Origin: Bacteroidota bacterium
GTDB taxonomy: Bacteria; Bacteroidota; Bacteroidia; Bacteroidales; Lentimicrobiaceae
Assembly (NCBI GenBank): GCA_009773455.1
Contig: WSXU01000019.1
Coordinates: forward strand, 1 to 64,000
Reading direction: 5' to 3'
DNA length: 64,000 nucleotides
Numbering within the stretch: the stretch's first letter is position 1; every line of letters starts with the position of its first letter. Below are positions 38,131-45,991 of this stretch, piece by piece. The notes under the pieces are model-generated. The model saw nothing but the letters and a program-made list of their open reading frames with translations, did not search any database and had not been told where the DNA came from. The translations under genes were made by a program, and so were the position numbers.

Positions 38131-38988
38131 TTAAAACCTTTGATACAACATTCTGAAGGATGAAGGTGAGATACCTCTGCCTGACAGGAACATCCGGTTG
38201 AAATGGGTTGAACTTCGGAAGCCGGATTCCCAGCCGGCTTCTGAAATACTTTTCTCTGGATGGTCAATCAGTATGCGGCATGCAAGCGAAAGCCTGAGTT
38301 CATTCAGATATCCGTTAAAAGTCATCCCTGTGCTTTTTCTGAAAAAACGGCTGAAAGAAGTTTCAGTCATGCAGACCAGATCAGCCGCATCCTTCAGCCT
38401 GACATCCCCGGCAAGGTGCTGATTCAGAAATTGAAATACCTTGTCAATTCTTTCCTGGCTCTGCTTTTTCAGTGAAGGTGAATAGCCCAACGATGACAAC
38501 AGGATAAAATTATCCGAATTACCCAGAAAATCAATAAGAGTCCAGAATCCGGTCAGCCAGGGCAAACCCTGTTGATCGCGAAGCAGCATCATTTGCCGCC
38601 CGGCTTCCTCAGCAACAGACTGACTGAATTTAATTCCCCTGGCCGACAGCGCAATCAGATTACGGATCTGATTAAATTCGGGGAAACTACCCGGCTTCAT
38701 GTCAAAAACTTCGGACCTGAACTGCACAACCACAGCCTGGCAGGAGTCTGGAGTTGAACCGGCATGGTAAGAAGTCCAGGTATGAGGCAGGTTAGCGCCG
38801 ACCAGCACCAGATCACCGGCAGTAAATGATTCTATGTGGTCGCCTACCATCCGCTCACCACTACCTTTCACTATGTATGTCAGTTCAATTTCCGGATGAT
38901 AATGCCAGTAGAATTCAAATGACGGGCAGCTGATCCATAACTGGTTGTGAAGAATTCCGGCACCGATGTGCTCATAACTGGCTTTCAC
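38131..38988 (-). CDS. AraC-family transcriptional regulator
   Basis: 285 residues. The N-terminal half is a cupin-type sensor domain (HYHPEIELTYIVKGSGERMVG ... AGDLVLVGANLPHTW). The C-terminal 105 residues carry two helix-turn-helix motifs of the AraC type (DVRLKDAADLVCMTETSFSRFF and ISEAGWESGFRSSTHFNRMF). It is divergent from the GH127-esterase gene, whose start lies 134 bp away, so it very likely controls that gene and possibly itself in response to a sugar. A TATATTTG element on the minus strand (plus-strand positions 39010-39017) about 22 bp upstream of the ATG, with TTG 22 nt further, could be its promoter. Confidence 0.9.
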   Translation of the reverse strand: MKASYEHIGAGILHNQLWISCPSFEFYWHYHPEIELTYIVKGSGERMVGDHIESFTAGDLVLVGANLPHTWTSYHAGSTPDSCQAVVVQFRSEVFDMKPGSFPEFNQIRNLIALSARGIKFSQSVAEEAGRQMMLLRDQQGLPWLTGFWTLIDFLGNSDNFILLSSLGYSPSLKKQSQERIDKVFQFLNQHLAGDVRLKDAADLVCMTETSFSRFFRKSTGMTFNGYLNELRLSLACRILIDHPEKSISEAGWESGFRSSTHFNRMFLSGRGISPSSFRMLYQRF

Positions 38989-39009
38989 TATACACTACAT
39001 TTTATACCA

Positions 39010-39042
39010 CAAATATATACCATTACTTAGTATTCAGGACAA
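39010..39042 (-). promoter_or_regulatory. Possible promoter of the araC-type gene
   Basis: On the minus strand, TTG (complement of 39040-39042) and TATATTTG (complement of 39010-39017) are separated by 22 nt, a little more than usual. The -7 element is an exact match to TAnnTTTG. Confidence 0.35.
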
Positions 39043-39094
39043 AATACGGTCATAATAGGATAAATGATGTAAACCCTGATCTGCCGACCTGGTT

Positions 39095-39102
39095 TATCTT
39101 TG
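39095..39102 (+). promoter_or_regulatory. Predicted -7 element of the GH127-esterase gene
   Basis: TATCTTTG matches TAnnTTTG exactly and ends 19 bp before the ATG at 39122. The -33 position has no TTG, consistent with a promoter that needs an activator such as the divergent AraC protein (inference). Confidence 0.4.
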
Positions 39103-39121
39103 AGGGGTCCATTCGTTTATT

Positions 39122-41962
39122 ATGAAAAAGATACTAATACTCAATATGATGTTATTCTCACTGATCGCATCGGGTCAGCAGAAAGTAGAAAAATCGGGTC
39201 TTCCTCAGCAAAGCTTTAAAGTGTTCCTACCCGTTGAACAGGAATATCAATGGCTCCGGTTCGGTGAGATTAAACCGGCAGGATGGATCAGGGAGCAGAT
39301 GGAAAGTGACCTGGATGGCTTTGTCGGTCACCTCGACGAACTTGTACCAGACCTGATGAACGATAAAATCTATGACGCTGACCGTTTAACGAAGCATCTG
39401 AAATCGAAAAACCTTGGTAATACCGGCCCGGAACTGGATCCACAATACCTCTGGTGGAACAGCGAAACCCAGTCAAACTGGTGGGATGGCTACATCCGGA
39501 ACGCCATTCTGCTGAACAATTCAGGGCATCTGGAAAAAGTGCGAAAATACATTGAGTATTTACTTTCTACACAGGATGATGACGGTTATCTCGGAATCTA
39601 TTCCCCTGAACTCAGGTACGCTTTTAATGATGAAAACGGCGAACTCTGGGCAAAAACCACAGCCCTCAGGGGTCTACTGGCCTGGTATGAATACACCGGG
39701 CAACCAGAAATCCTTGATGCCATTAAGCTTGCTGTTTCTGATGTAATGAAACATTATCCGGCCGATGCCTCCTCCCCTTTCAATTCGAAAAAACCCTTTG
39801 CAGGTGGCCTCACCCATGGACTGACATTTACCGATATACTCGACAGGCTATTCCAGATTACAGGAAATAAAGATTACCTAAACTATGCCTTGTTTCTTTA
39901 CCGGGATTTTTCAGTTAACCTGCTGGCTGAAGATGCCCAATTGGGTAAGATTCTCGATCCGGCATACAGAAATAAGGAACATGGTGTTCACACCTATGAG
40001 CACCTCAGGCCTTTGACCATGGCCTGGATTGCTAGCGGAAACAATGAACTGAAAACGGCACTTGACATTTATCTGGGAAGGATCCGACAAAGCACAACCC
40101 CTTCCGGTGGCCCCATCGGCGATGAATGGGTTGGTGGTCGTCATGCGAATGCCACTGAAACGGGATACGAGTATTGCTCTCTTCAGGAATTGCTCGATGG
40201 TTACACCAGCCTGCTGCAGAAAACCGGAGATTCCCGTTACGGTGACCTGACGGAAAGACTATTCTTTAATGCCGCACAGGGAGCCCGACATCCTCATGAA
40301 AGCGCCATTGCTTATTGTAAGACTGACAACTCGTTTGCTATGACAGGAACAAAAAACGGGGAGCCAGCCGGCCAGGAAATTCAGACCCGTTATAAATACT
40401 CGCCGGCCCATCAGGATGTAGCCGTTTGCTGCGTTCCTAATGCAGGTCGTATAACGCCCTATTTTGTCAAATCCATGTGGCTGAAGGACAAAGAGGGCCT
40501 GGTCTCTTCATTACTAGGCCCATGCGAAGTTCAGACTGATTTCAAAGGAGTGAAGATTCATGTGAATGAAGTAACGGATTATCCTTTCGCCAATACAATT
40601 ACCTACAATGTTAAGGCTGAAAAACCGGTGGCTTTTGTTTTGAAAATCAGAAAGCCGGAATGGACAAAAAGCGTAAAACTGAATTTCAATTATACTGAGA
40701 AAGATGGCTACCTGTGCATCTCAAGAACCTGGGAAGGAAATGAAAACGTGCAGCTTGAGCTGTTATCAGAGCCCGAAGTGCACAAAGATCAGAACGGAGA
40801 GAATTATTTCTCCTTCGGTGCCCTGCTGTTTGCACTGCCTGTTGAAAGCAGGGAAATAATTTTAAAGACCCATCCGGTTGGGGGATTTAAGGATCTCGGT
40901 TACGAACCTGTAAATCGGGTGAAGTACAGATTCCCGGCTTTGGAAAAGCCTGAAATTTCGATAAAGAAAAACGAATCTCCCATCAACAAATGGGATGTTA
41001 CGGCATTGACAACGAGCCTGGTAAATGAAAGTACCGGCCTTCCGGAAAAATTAAATCTTCTCCCCTTGGGTGCAACGATTCTAAGGCAGGTAACGTTCAA
41101 AGAAGAAGTCATTACAGCCTCGGGAAAAATAAAACGGTTCCGGAATTTTCAGTCGGATTATGTAACTCCCAGGAACGTAGATGTATGGTTACCTGATGGT
41201 TACGATGCTACAAGAAAATACAGTGTATTATATATGCACGACGGTCAGATGCTTTTTGACAGTACTTCCAACTGGAATAAACAGGAATGGGGTGTGGATG
41301 AAACCATTGGAAGATTAGTCAGGGAAAATAAAATGAGAGAGTGTATTGTCGTTGGTATCTGGAATACCACAAAACGTCATGCTGAATATTTTCCTTCGAA
41401 GCCCTTTGAATCGATGAATCCGGAACAGAAAAGCCGCGTGAACAATGAACTTCAGAATCTGGGACGGACAACAGAAACATTCATTCCGGTTTCTGACCTA
41501 TATCTGAAGTTCATAGTTACAGAATTGAAACCTTTCATCGACAGTGCATTTTCGACCATGAAAGAAAGGGAAAATACATTTATCGCGGGATCAAGCATGG
41601 GTGGATTGATTTCGATATATGCCATATGCGAATATCCCGGAGTTTTCGGTGGTGCAGCCTGCCTGAGCACGCACTGGCCGGGTGTTTTTTCCATGGAAAA
41701 TAATCCTTGTCCCGATGCTTTCTTCAATTACCTGAAAGGCAACCTCCCCGACCCGGCAACACATCACATTTATTTTGATTATGGCGATCAGACCCTGGAT
41801 GCCCTGTATCCGCCTTTGCAGAAAAAAGCTGACGATATCATGAGTTTAAGGGGCTATTCCTCAAAAAACTGGCTGACACGGTTTTTCCCCGGTGAGGATC
41901 ATTCTGAGCGGGCATGGAAGCGAAGGTTTGAGATACCGGCCCTTTTTCTGATGGGGTTATAG
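39122..41962 (+). CDS. GH127-family beta-L-arabinofuranosidase fused to an esterase domain
   Basis: 946 residues with a signal peptide (MKKILILNMMLFSLIASGQ). Residues about 40-640 match the GH127 / PF07944 family (WLRFGEIKPAGWIREQM ... NLGNTGPELDPQ ... WWDGYIRNAILL). The zinc/thiol site expected for GH127 appears preserved: Glu350 and Cys352 in YEYC, and Cys436-Cys437 in VCCVPN, the first of which would be the nucleophile. Residues about 670-946 form an alpha/beta-hydrolase of the esterase D / CE1-like type (VDVWLPDGYDATRKYSVLYMHDG), with nucleophile Ser825 in GSSMGG and a late His in GEDHSE. The fusion suggests removal of an acyl group and an L-arabinofuranose residue from one side chain. 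Its stop codon is 4 nt before the first REP-like palindrome. Confidence 0.88.
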   Translation: MKKILILNMMLFSLIASGQQKVEKSGLPQQSFKVFLPVEQEYQWLRFGEIKPAGWIREQMESDLDGFVGHLDELVPDLMNDKIYDADRLTKHLKSKNLGNTGPELDPQYLWWNSETQSNWWDGYIRNAILLNNSGHLEKVRKYIEYLLSTQDDDGYLGIYSPELRYAFNDENGELWAKTTALRGLLAWYEYTGQPEILDAIKLAVSDVMKHYPADASSPFNSKKPFAGGLTHGLTFTDILDRLFQITGNKDYLNYALFLYRDFSVNLLAEDAQLGKILDPAYRNKEHGVHTYEHLRPLTMAWIASGNNELKTALDIYLGRIRQSTTPSGGPIGDEWVGGRHANATETGYEYCSLQELLDGYTSLLQKTGDSRYGDLTERLFFNAAQGARHPHESAIAYCKTDNSFAMTGTKNGEPAGQEIQTRYKYSPAHQDVAVCCVPNAGRITPYFVKSMWLKDKEGLVSSLLGPCEVQTDFKGVKIHVNEVTDYPFANTITYNVKAEKPVAFVLKIRKPEWTKSVKLNFNYTEKDGYLCISRTWEGNENVQLELLSEPEVHKDQNGENYFSFGALLFALPVESREIILKTHPVGGFKDLGYEPVNRVKYRFPALEKPEISIKKNESPINKWDVTALTTSLVNESTGLPEKLNLLPLGATILRQVTFKEEVITASGKIKRFRNFQSDYVTPRNVDVWLPDGYDATRKYSVLYMHDGQMLFDSTSNWNKQEWGVDETIGRLVRENKMRECIVVGIWNTTKRHAEYFPSKPFESMNPEQKSRVNNELQNLGRTTETFIPVSDLYLKFIVTELKPFIDSAFSTMKERENTFIAGSSMGGLISIYAICEYPGVFGGAACLSTHWPGVFSMENNPCPDAFFNYLKGNLPDPATHHIYFDYGDQTLDALYPPLQKKADDIMSLRGYSSKNWLTRFFPGEDHSERAWKRRFEIPALFLMGL

Positions 41963-42000
41963 TTCAACCGCTACGCGGTAGCTGCAGATACACCGGTTTT

Positions 42001-42035
42001 ATCATAGTTTAACCGCTACGCGGTAAAACTATGAT
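42001..42035. repeat. Extended 35-bp palindrome within the array
   Basis: The copy at 42012-42024 is flanked by symmetric sequence: arms of 16 nt at 42001-42016 and 42020-42035 with a 3-nt centre (TAC) and one mismatch. It could form a long hairpin, and as it lies 38 bp after the GH127-esterase stop it might also act as a transcription end or mRNA protector. Confidence 0.6.
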
Positions 42036-42083
42036 ATCAGAAAATATAACCGGAACTATAGGTTATAAGTCATACATGATCAG

Positions 42084-42242
42084 AAGCCCGGCTATTAATT
42101 TCCAGACTAATTCAGGTAAAAGAAATATAAAATACCGCGTGCAGTTAAATAGTTGTACAAAAATGCATTAATATCACTTTTACCGCGTAGCGGTTAAACT
42201 ATGTACCCACTTGTAAAGGCTTCTTTGTGTTCATAGCTTCCA
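42084..42242. repeat. 159-bp direct repeat, copy A
   Basis: Nearly the same sequence recurs at 42505-42664 (copy B). It spans a stretch beginning CGGCTATTAATTTCCAG, a composite pair of palindromes and the tail ending in CATAGCTTCCA. Copy A has a degenerate first palindrome and one nucleotide less than copy B. Confidence 0.75.
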
Positions 42243-42316
42243 AATATCACTTTTACCGCGTAGCGGTTAAACTATGTACCCACTTGTAAAGGCTTCTTTG
42301 TGTTCATAGCTTCCAA
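42171..42316. repeat. Two tandem 73-bp units
   Basis: Positions 42171-42243 and 42244-42316 read identically by eye, each containing one GTA-type palindrome followed by GTACCCACTTGTAAAGGCTT. The perfect identity implies a recent duplication. Confidence 0.8.
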
Positions 42317-42504
42317 ATTCACCAAAGCTATATCTTCGTAAGGCTTGAAGTTAACCGCAGGCTGAATTTTATCTATTAAGCCTGATTTTAGAATACCGCG
42401 TAGCGGTTAAATAGTTGTACAAAAATGCATTAATATCACTTTTACCGCGTAGCGGTTAAACTATATACCCTCTTGCCTTGAGCCAATATTTTTATTATAT
42501 TAAC

Positions 42505-42664
42505 AAGCACGGCTATTAATTTCCAGGCTAATTCAGGTAAAAGAAATATAAAATACCGCGTAGCGGTTAAATAGTTGTACAAAAATGCATTAATATCACT
42601 TTTACCGCGTAGCGGTTAAACTATGTACCCACTTGTAAAGGCTTCTTTGTGTTCATAGCTTCCA
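42505..42664. repeat. 160-bp direct repeat, copy B
   Basis: Second copy of the 42084-42242 block. It is followed directly by a truncated palindrome (42665-42673) and a segment (42665-42722) that repeats 42448-42505 with a few mismatches, showing repeated local duplication. Confidence 0.7.
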
Positions 42665-42803
42665 CGTAGCGGTTAAACTATATATCCACTTGCTTTGAGC
42701 CAACATTTTTATTATATTAGCAACTATACTTATTGATTATTTATGCACTCATTTATATTACATTTATTTATATTTATTAATTATTCAATTATAATATAAG
42801 CTC

Positions 42804-43286
42804 ATGAAACCAGGCACTTTCACTCAATTGTACACCCATCTTGTCTTTTCGCCCAGGCACAGAGAACGTCTGTTATTACCATCAATCAGGCCACAAATCT
42901 TCAGCTATATCAGTGGAATTGCGACAAACCTGGGTCACAAATCAATCATTATTAATGGATTCATCGACCATGTTCACATTCTGATCGGGCAAAATCCTAA
43001 TATCTCACTCTCTGATACAGTAAAAGAGATAAAACGAAGTTCGTCCGTTTTTATTAATGAACACAGATTGACGCCCGGACATTTTGAGTGGCAATCAGGT
43101 TATGGAGCATTCTCATACTGCAAGTCACATCTTGACCGGATCTATAAGTATATTGAAAACCAGGAAGTTCATCATTCGACGAAGGATTTCAGGACCGAAT
43201 ATCTTGGATTGCTGAAGGAATATGATATTCCATTTGAAGACAGATATTTGTTTGAATTCTTTGATCCTGATTCAACCGCTATATAG
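42804..43286 (+). mobile_element. Y1 (IS200/REP-associated type) transposase gene
   Basis: 160 residues. The IS200-like HUH-Y1 fold is shown by the metal-binding DHVHILIG (HVH motif at about residues 54-56). The likely catalytic Tyr is in WQSGYGAFSYCKSHLDRIYKYIENQEVHH, here split over residues about 92-122. The start TQLYTHLVFSPRHRERLL is typical of REP-associated tyrosine transposases (RAYTs), which lack the TnpB partner; none is found next to it. The upstream palindrome array and a degenerate palindrome overlapping its stop codon are the expected substrates. It is probably responsible for spreading the array, either now or in the past. The frame looks intact. Confidence 0.88.
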
Positions 43287-43287
43287 T
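43275..43287. repeat. Degenerate palindrome overlapping the transposase stop codon
   Basis: ACCGCTATATAGT with flanks TTCA and AAAA matches the TAC-oriented palindrome copies (flanks TTTA/TTCA and AAAA) but with changed core bases. The TAG stop of the transposase (43284-43286) is inside it. It probably marks the right end of the mobile unit, opposite in orientation to the array on the left. Confidence 0.6.
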
Positions 43288-43532
43288 AAAATATAATATC
43301 CCGGATCACTAACCCCTGCTTGACCTGAATTTCATCCGGAGACAATTTTGATCACACAGGTCAGAATGCTTGTCAGGTAAAAGCGGGAAAACTCCATGTT
43401 CTTGACTTTCAACGATATTTGCATTTTTATTCGTCCTGTTTATGACATCGCTTTACTTAGTTTGCAGGCATGTTCACTTCGTAAGCTCAACCCACGTTGT
43501 AAAACAAAAGTGGGTGCATGGCGTTTATAATG

Positions 43533-43546
43533 AATGAATATTCATT
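43533..43546. promoter_or_regulatory. Probable TetR-type operator
   Basis: AATGAATATTCATT is a perfect 14-bp palindrome ending 9 bp before the start codon of the TetR gene. TGAATG/CATTCA-like palindromes are common operators of TetR-family repressors, so autoregulation is likely. It overlaps the ribosome landing region, so binding would block expression directly. Confidence 0.6.
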
Positions 43547-43555
43547 TAACAACCC

Positions 43556-44131
43556 ATGGCCCGAAAAAAAGACGAGCAAAAACGCATCTCAATTTTTGAC
43601 GCAACACTTACCCTTGTGCTTCAGACAGGATTTACCGGCCTTAAAATGGCCGATGTTGCAAAAAAAGCAGGTGTGGCTACTGGAACCGTTTATAAATACT
43701 TTCCTTCAAAAGAAAGCCTGATCGACGATCTGTTTCTGCATCAGAAAGAAATCAAGCTTAGGGAAATGACCGATGGTTACCAGCCGGGTGAACCTTTTCT
43801 GGTATCCTTCAAACGAATGTGGACCAACTACTTCACAGGGTGTATCAATAATCCTGAAAGGATGATTTTCATCGAACAGTTTTACCGCTCACCTTACATC
43901 TCCGCTTCAACAAGAGAGAAAGCCGGAATCATGATACAACCCTCTGAAGACCTGATCAGAATGGCCATTCAACAGCAACTGATAAAGAATCTTCCTGTTT
44001 CCGTTCTGTTGAGCCAGCTTATGGGTGCTGCCAATGAAATCGCCCGTTTTCATATTGACTCAGGCCAGATCCCTTCAAAAATACAGATGGAACAATACTT
44101 CGAAATGAGCTGGAACAGCATCCGGAGATAA
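43556..44131 (+). CDS. TetR/AcrR-family transcriptional regulator
   Basis: 191 residues. The N-terminal helix-turn-helix domain (about 8-55) reads RISIFDATLTLVLQTGFTGL, KMADVAKKAGVATGTVYKYF, PSKESLIDDLF, the standard TetR arrangement. The C-terminal helical ligand-binding domain includes FVSFKRMWTNYFTG-like residues and is of normal length. A palindromic operator lies directly upstream. The next gene, an SDR oxidoreductase on the same strand 183 bp away, is a plausible target, as TetR regulators often control neighbouring oxidoreductases. No ligand can be deduced. Confidence 0.93.
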   Translation: MARKKDEQKRISIFDATLTLVLQTGFTGLKMADVAKKAGVATGTVYKYFPSKESLIDDLFLHQKEIKLREMTDGYQPGEPFLVSFKRMWTNYFTGCINNPERMIFIEQFYRSPYISASTREKAGIMIQPSEDLIRMAIQQQLIKNLPVSVLLSQLMGAANEIARFHIDSGQIPSKIQMEQYFEMSWNSIRR

Positions 44132-44141
44132 GAGATGGAAA

Positions 44142-44259
44142 GATGGAATGATGGAATATTGGGGAAATGGCAACACTTCTGACCGGCAGAAATTCATCTG
44201 ACTTTACGAATATAATCCTCTCAGAGAGAGTTTGTTTACCAATATTCCACCATTCCATC
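44142..44259. repeat. Inverted repeat between the TetR and SDR genes
   Basis: Two 21-nt arms (44142-44162 and 44239-44259) are inverted copies with one mismatch, separated by 76 nt. The arms contain GATGGAAT and GGAATATTGG. They could form a long stem in the transcript or DNA, or be the ends of a very small non-coding mobile unit. No transposase target duplication was identified. Confidence 0.6.
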
Positions 44260-44314
44260 AACGCAATTAGAAACTCAATTTTCATAAACTCAAAACTTCA
44301 AAAACATAATAAAA

Positions 44315-45151
44315 ATGAACAATAATTCACCTAAAATAAAACAGACCATCCTGATCACCGGCGCTTCAAGTGGCATCGGCAAAGCAACAGCGTTGTTATT
44401 TGCCCAAAAAGGATGGAATGTAGCTGCCACCATGCGTGATCCCCTGAAAGAAAAAGATCTGCAGGGAATACCGGGAATAAAACTCTTTACGCTTGATGTA
44501 ACCAGTCCCGATTCTGTAAATCTTGCCTTTGAGCGTATTGTCAGCGAATACGGCCACATCGATGTTCTCGTGAACAATGCCGGCTTCGGGGCCGATGGAG
44601 TTTTCGAAGCCATGGACGATGAATTTATCCGCAAACAATTTGAAACCAATGTATTCGGCTTGATGAGAATGACCCGCGAAGCCTTGAAACATATGAGACC
44701 AAACAAATCCGGCACAATCGTTCAGGTAGCCAGTGTAGGCGGTCGTGTCGCTTTTCCGCTGTTCAGCATCTATCATGCCTCCAAATGGGCAGTGGAAGGT
44801 TTCTCTGAGTCACTTCAGTTTGAAGCTGAACAATTCAACATCAGAATTAAAATCATTGAGCCGGGAGCCATAAAAACAGAATTCTACGGTCGCAGCAGGG
44901 CTTTTGTAAAGCCGGAAAAGACAACAGATTATGATTCTTTTGCTGCCAAAGTTGAGAAACTGAACAAGTCTGCAGGTGAAAAAGGCGCAAAAGCATCGGT
45001 TGTGGCCGACACCATCTATAAATCAGTCACCGATAATTCAAAAAAACTGCGTTACCCGGTCGCTTACCCTGCCAATATCCTTTTACCTTTGAAGCGTTTT
45101 CTGCCTGCTTCGTGGTATTATGGATTTGTCAGGAAAAACTATGGCATCTGA
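44315..45151 (+). CDS. Short-chain dehydrogenase/reductase (SDR)
   Basis: 278 residues, classical SDR. The NAD(P)-binding motif TGASSGIGKA lies at residues 15-24, NNAGFGADG near 90, catalytic Ser in VQVASVGGRVAF, and the YHASK catalytic pair is Tyr153 and Lys157. The C-terminal region (IEPGAIKTEFYGRS) is typical. The substrate is unknown; these enzymes act on small alcohols, lipids, sugars or steroids. It follows the TetR gene and may be under its control. The coding sequence ends with VRKNYGI. Confidence 0.92.
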   Translation: MNNNSPKIKQTILITGASSGIGKATALLFAQKGWNVAATMRDPLKEKDLQGIPGIKLFTLDVTSPDSVNLAFERIVSEYGHIDVLVNNAGFGADGVFEAMDDEFIRKQFETNVFGLMRMTREALKHMRPNKSGTIVQVASVGGRVAFPLFSIYHASKWAVEGFSESLQFEAEQFNIRIKIIEPGAIKTEFYGRSRAFVKPEKTTDYDSFAAKVEKLNKSAGEKGAKASVVADTIYKSVTDNSKKLRYPVAYPANILLPLKRFLPASWYYGFVRKNYGI

Positions 45152-45289
45152 TCATCTTTCAAATATCTTGTATTTCAGGTATTCAGGGTGACGGAAATTT
45201 CTGAGCCTTTCCTGATACGATTGAATATTCCGGGGTATGCATTTATTCGAAAACAAATTAAATAATACTGAAATACCAATCAGCTACCG

Positions 45290-45991
45290 ATGATCAGCAC
45301 AATCGGATTTGATGCCGACGATACCCTTTGGGTGAATGAGCCAAACTACAGACAAACAGAAGCAGAATTCTGCCGCATTCTTGAACCGTGGCTACCTGAA
45401 CCGGAAGTATCAAAAGGGTTGTTTGCTACCGAAATGGCCAACCTGGAACTTTATGGCTACGGCGCCAAGGGTTTCATTCTCTCAATGATCGAAACTGCCA
45501 TCAGGCTAAGTAACGGAACCATCAGCAATGAAAAACTGAACCACATCATCGGGTTGGGGAAAGAACTGCTTGACCGGGATGTTGAATTGCTCGATGGGGT
45601 AAAATCAGTCCTGGCCGGCCTGCAGGGTAAGTGCCGCCTGATCCTTGCCACCAAAGGCGACCTGCTCGATCAGGAACGGAAACTCAGGAAATCCGGTCTT
45701 GAAGGCTACTTCCACCACATCGAAATTATGAGCGACAAGACGGAAAACAATTACAAGAAGCTGTTGGCCCACCTTGAAATACAGCCTGAAGAATTTCTGA
45801 TGGTCGGCAATTCGCTGAAGTCGGACATTCTTCCGGTACTGAACCTTGGAGGGTATGGCGTTTATGTACCCTACCACACCACATGGCAGCATGAACATAT
45901 TGAACATTTGCCCGATAATCCTAACTTTGCAGAGATTCCCGGAATAAAACACCTCCCCGGGCTGCTCGAGAAATATGAAATCGGTCATTGA
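45290..45991 (+). CDS. HAD-superfamily hydrolase
   Basis: 233 residues. Motif I is GFDADDTLW with Asp8 (nucleophile) and Asp10. Motif II is in LILATKGD, motif III includes the Lys of SDKTENNYKKLL, and motif IV is MVGNSLKSDILPVLNLGG. A helical cap domain lies between I and II, as in phosphatases of the C1-cap class such as phosphoglycolate phosphatase and haloacid dehalogenase. Substrate cannot be assigned. Its end overlaps the next gene start by 17 bp, so the two are translationally linked. Confidence 0.9.
   Translation: MISTIGFDADDTLWVNEPNYRQTEAEFCRILEPWLPEPEVSKGLFATEMANLELYGYGAKGFILSMIETAIRLSNGTISNEKLNHIIGLGKELLDRDVELLDGVKSVLAGLQGKCRLILATKGDLLDQERKLRKSGLEGYFHHIEIMSDKTENNYKKLLAHLEIQPEEFLMVGNSLKSDILPVLNLGGYGVYVPYHTTWQHEHIEHLPDNPNFAEIPGIKHLPGLLEKYEIGH

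Larger units (their letters stand above)
41967..42680. repeat. REP-like palindrome array (ACCGCgtaGCGGT family)
   Basis: At least ten copies of the 13-bp palindrome, named by its middle triplet. TAC orientation: 41967-41979 and 42012-42024. GTA orientation: 42182-42194, 42255-42267, 42395-42407, 42444-42456, 42555-42567 and 42604-42616. Degenerate or cut copies are at 42134-42145 and 42665-42673. Flanks are also conserved (TTTT on one side, TAAACTATG or TAAATAG on the other). Pairs spaced about 49 bp (42134/42182, 42395/42444, 42555/42604) form a composite unit. The array ends about 120 bp before a Y1 transposase gene. Together they look like a REP/RAYT system. Confidence 0.8.

Noticed and set aside
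41967-42680. Array considered as a CRISPR
   Set aside because: Repeat units are palindromic 13-mers with variable spacing and with spacers that are themselves duplicated; no cas genes are nearby.
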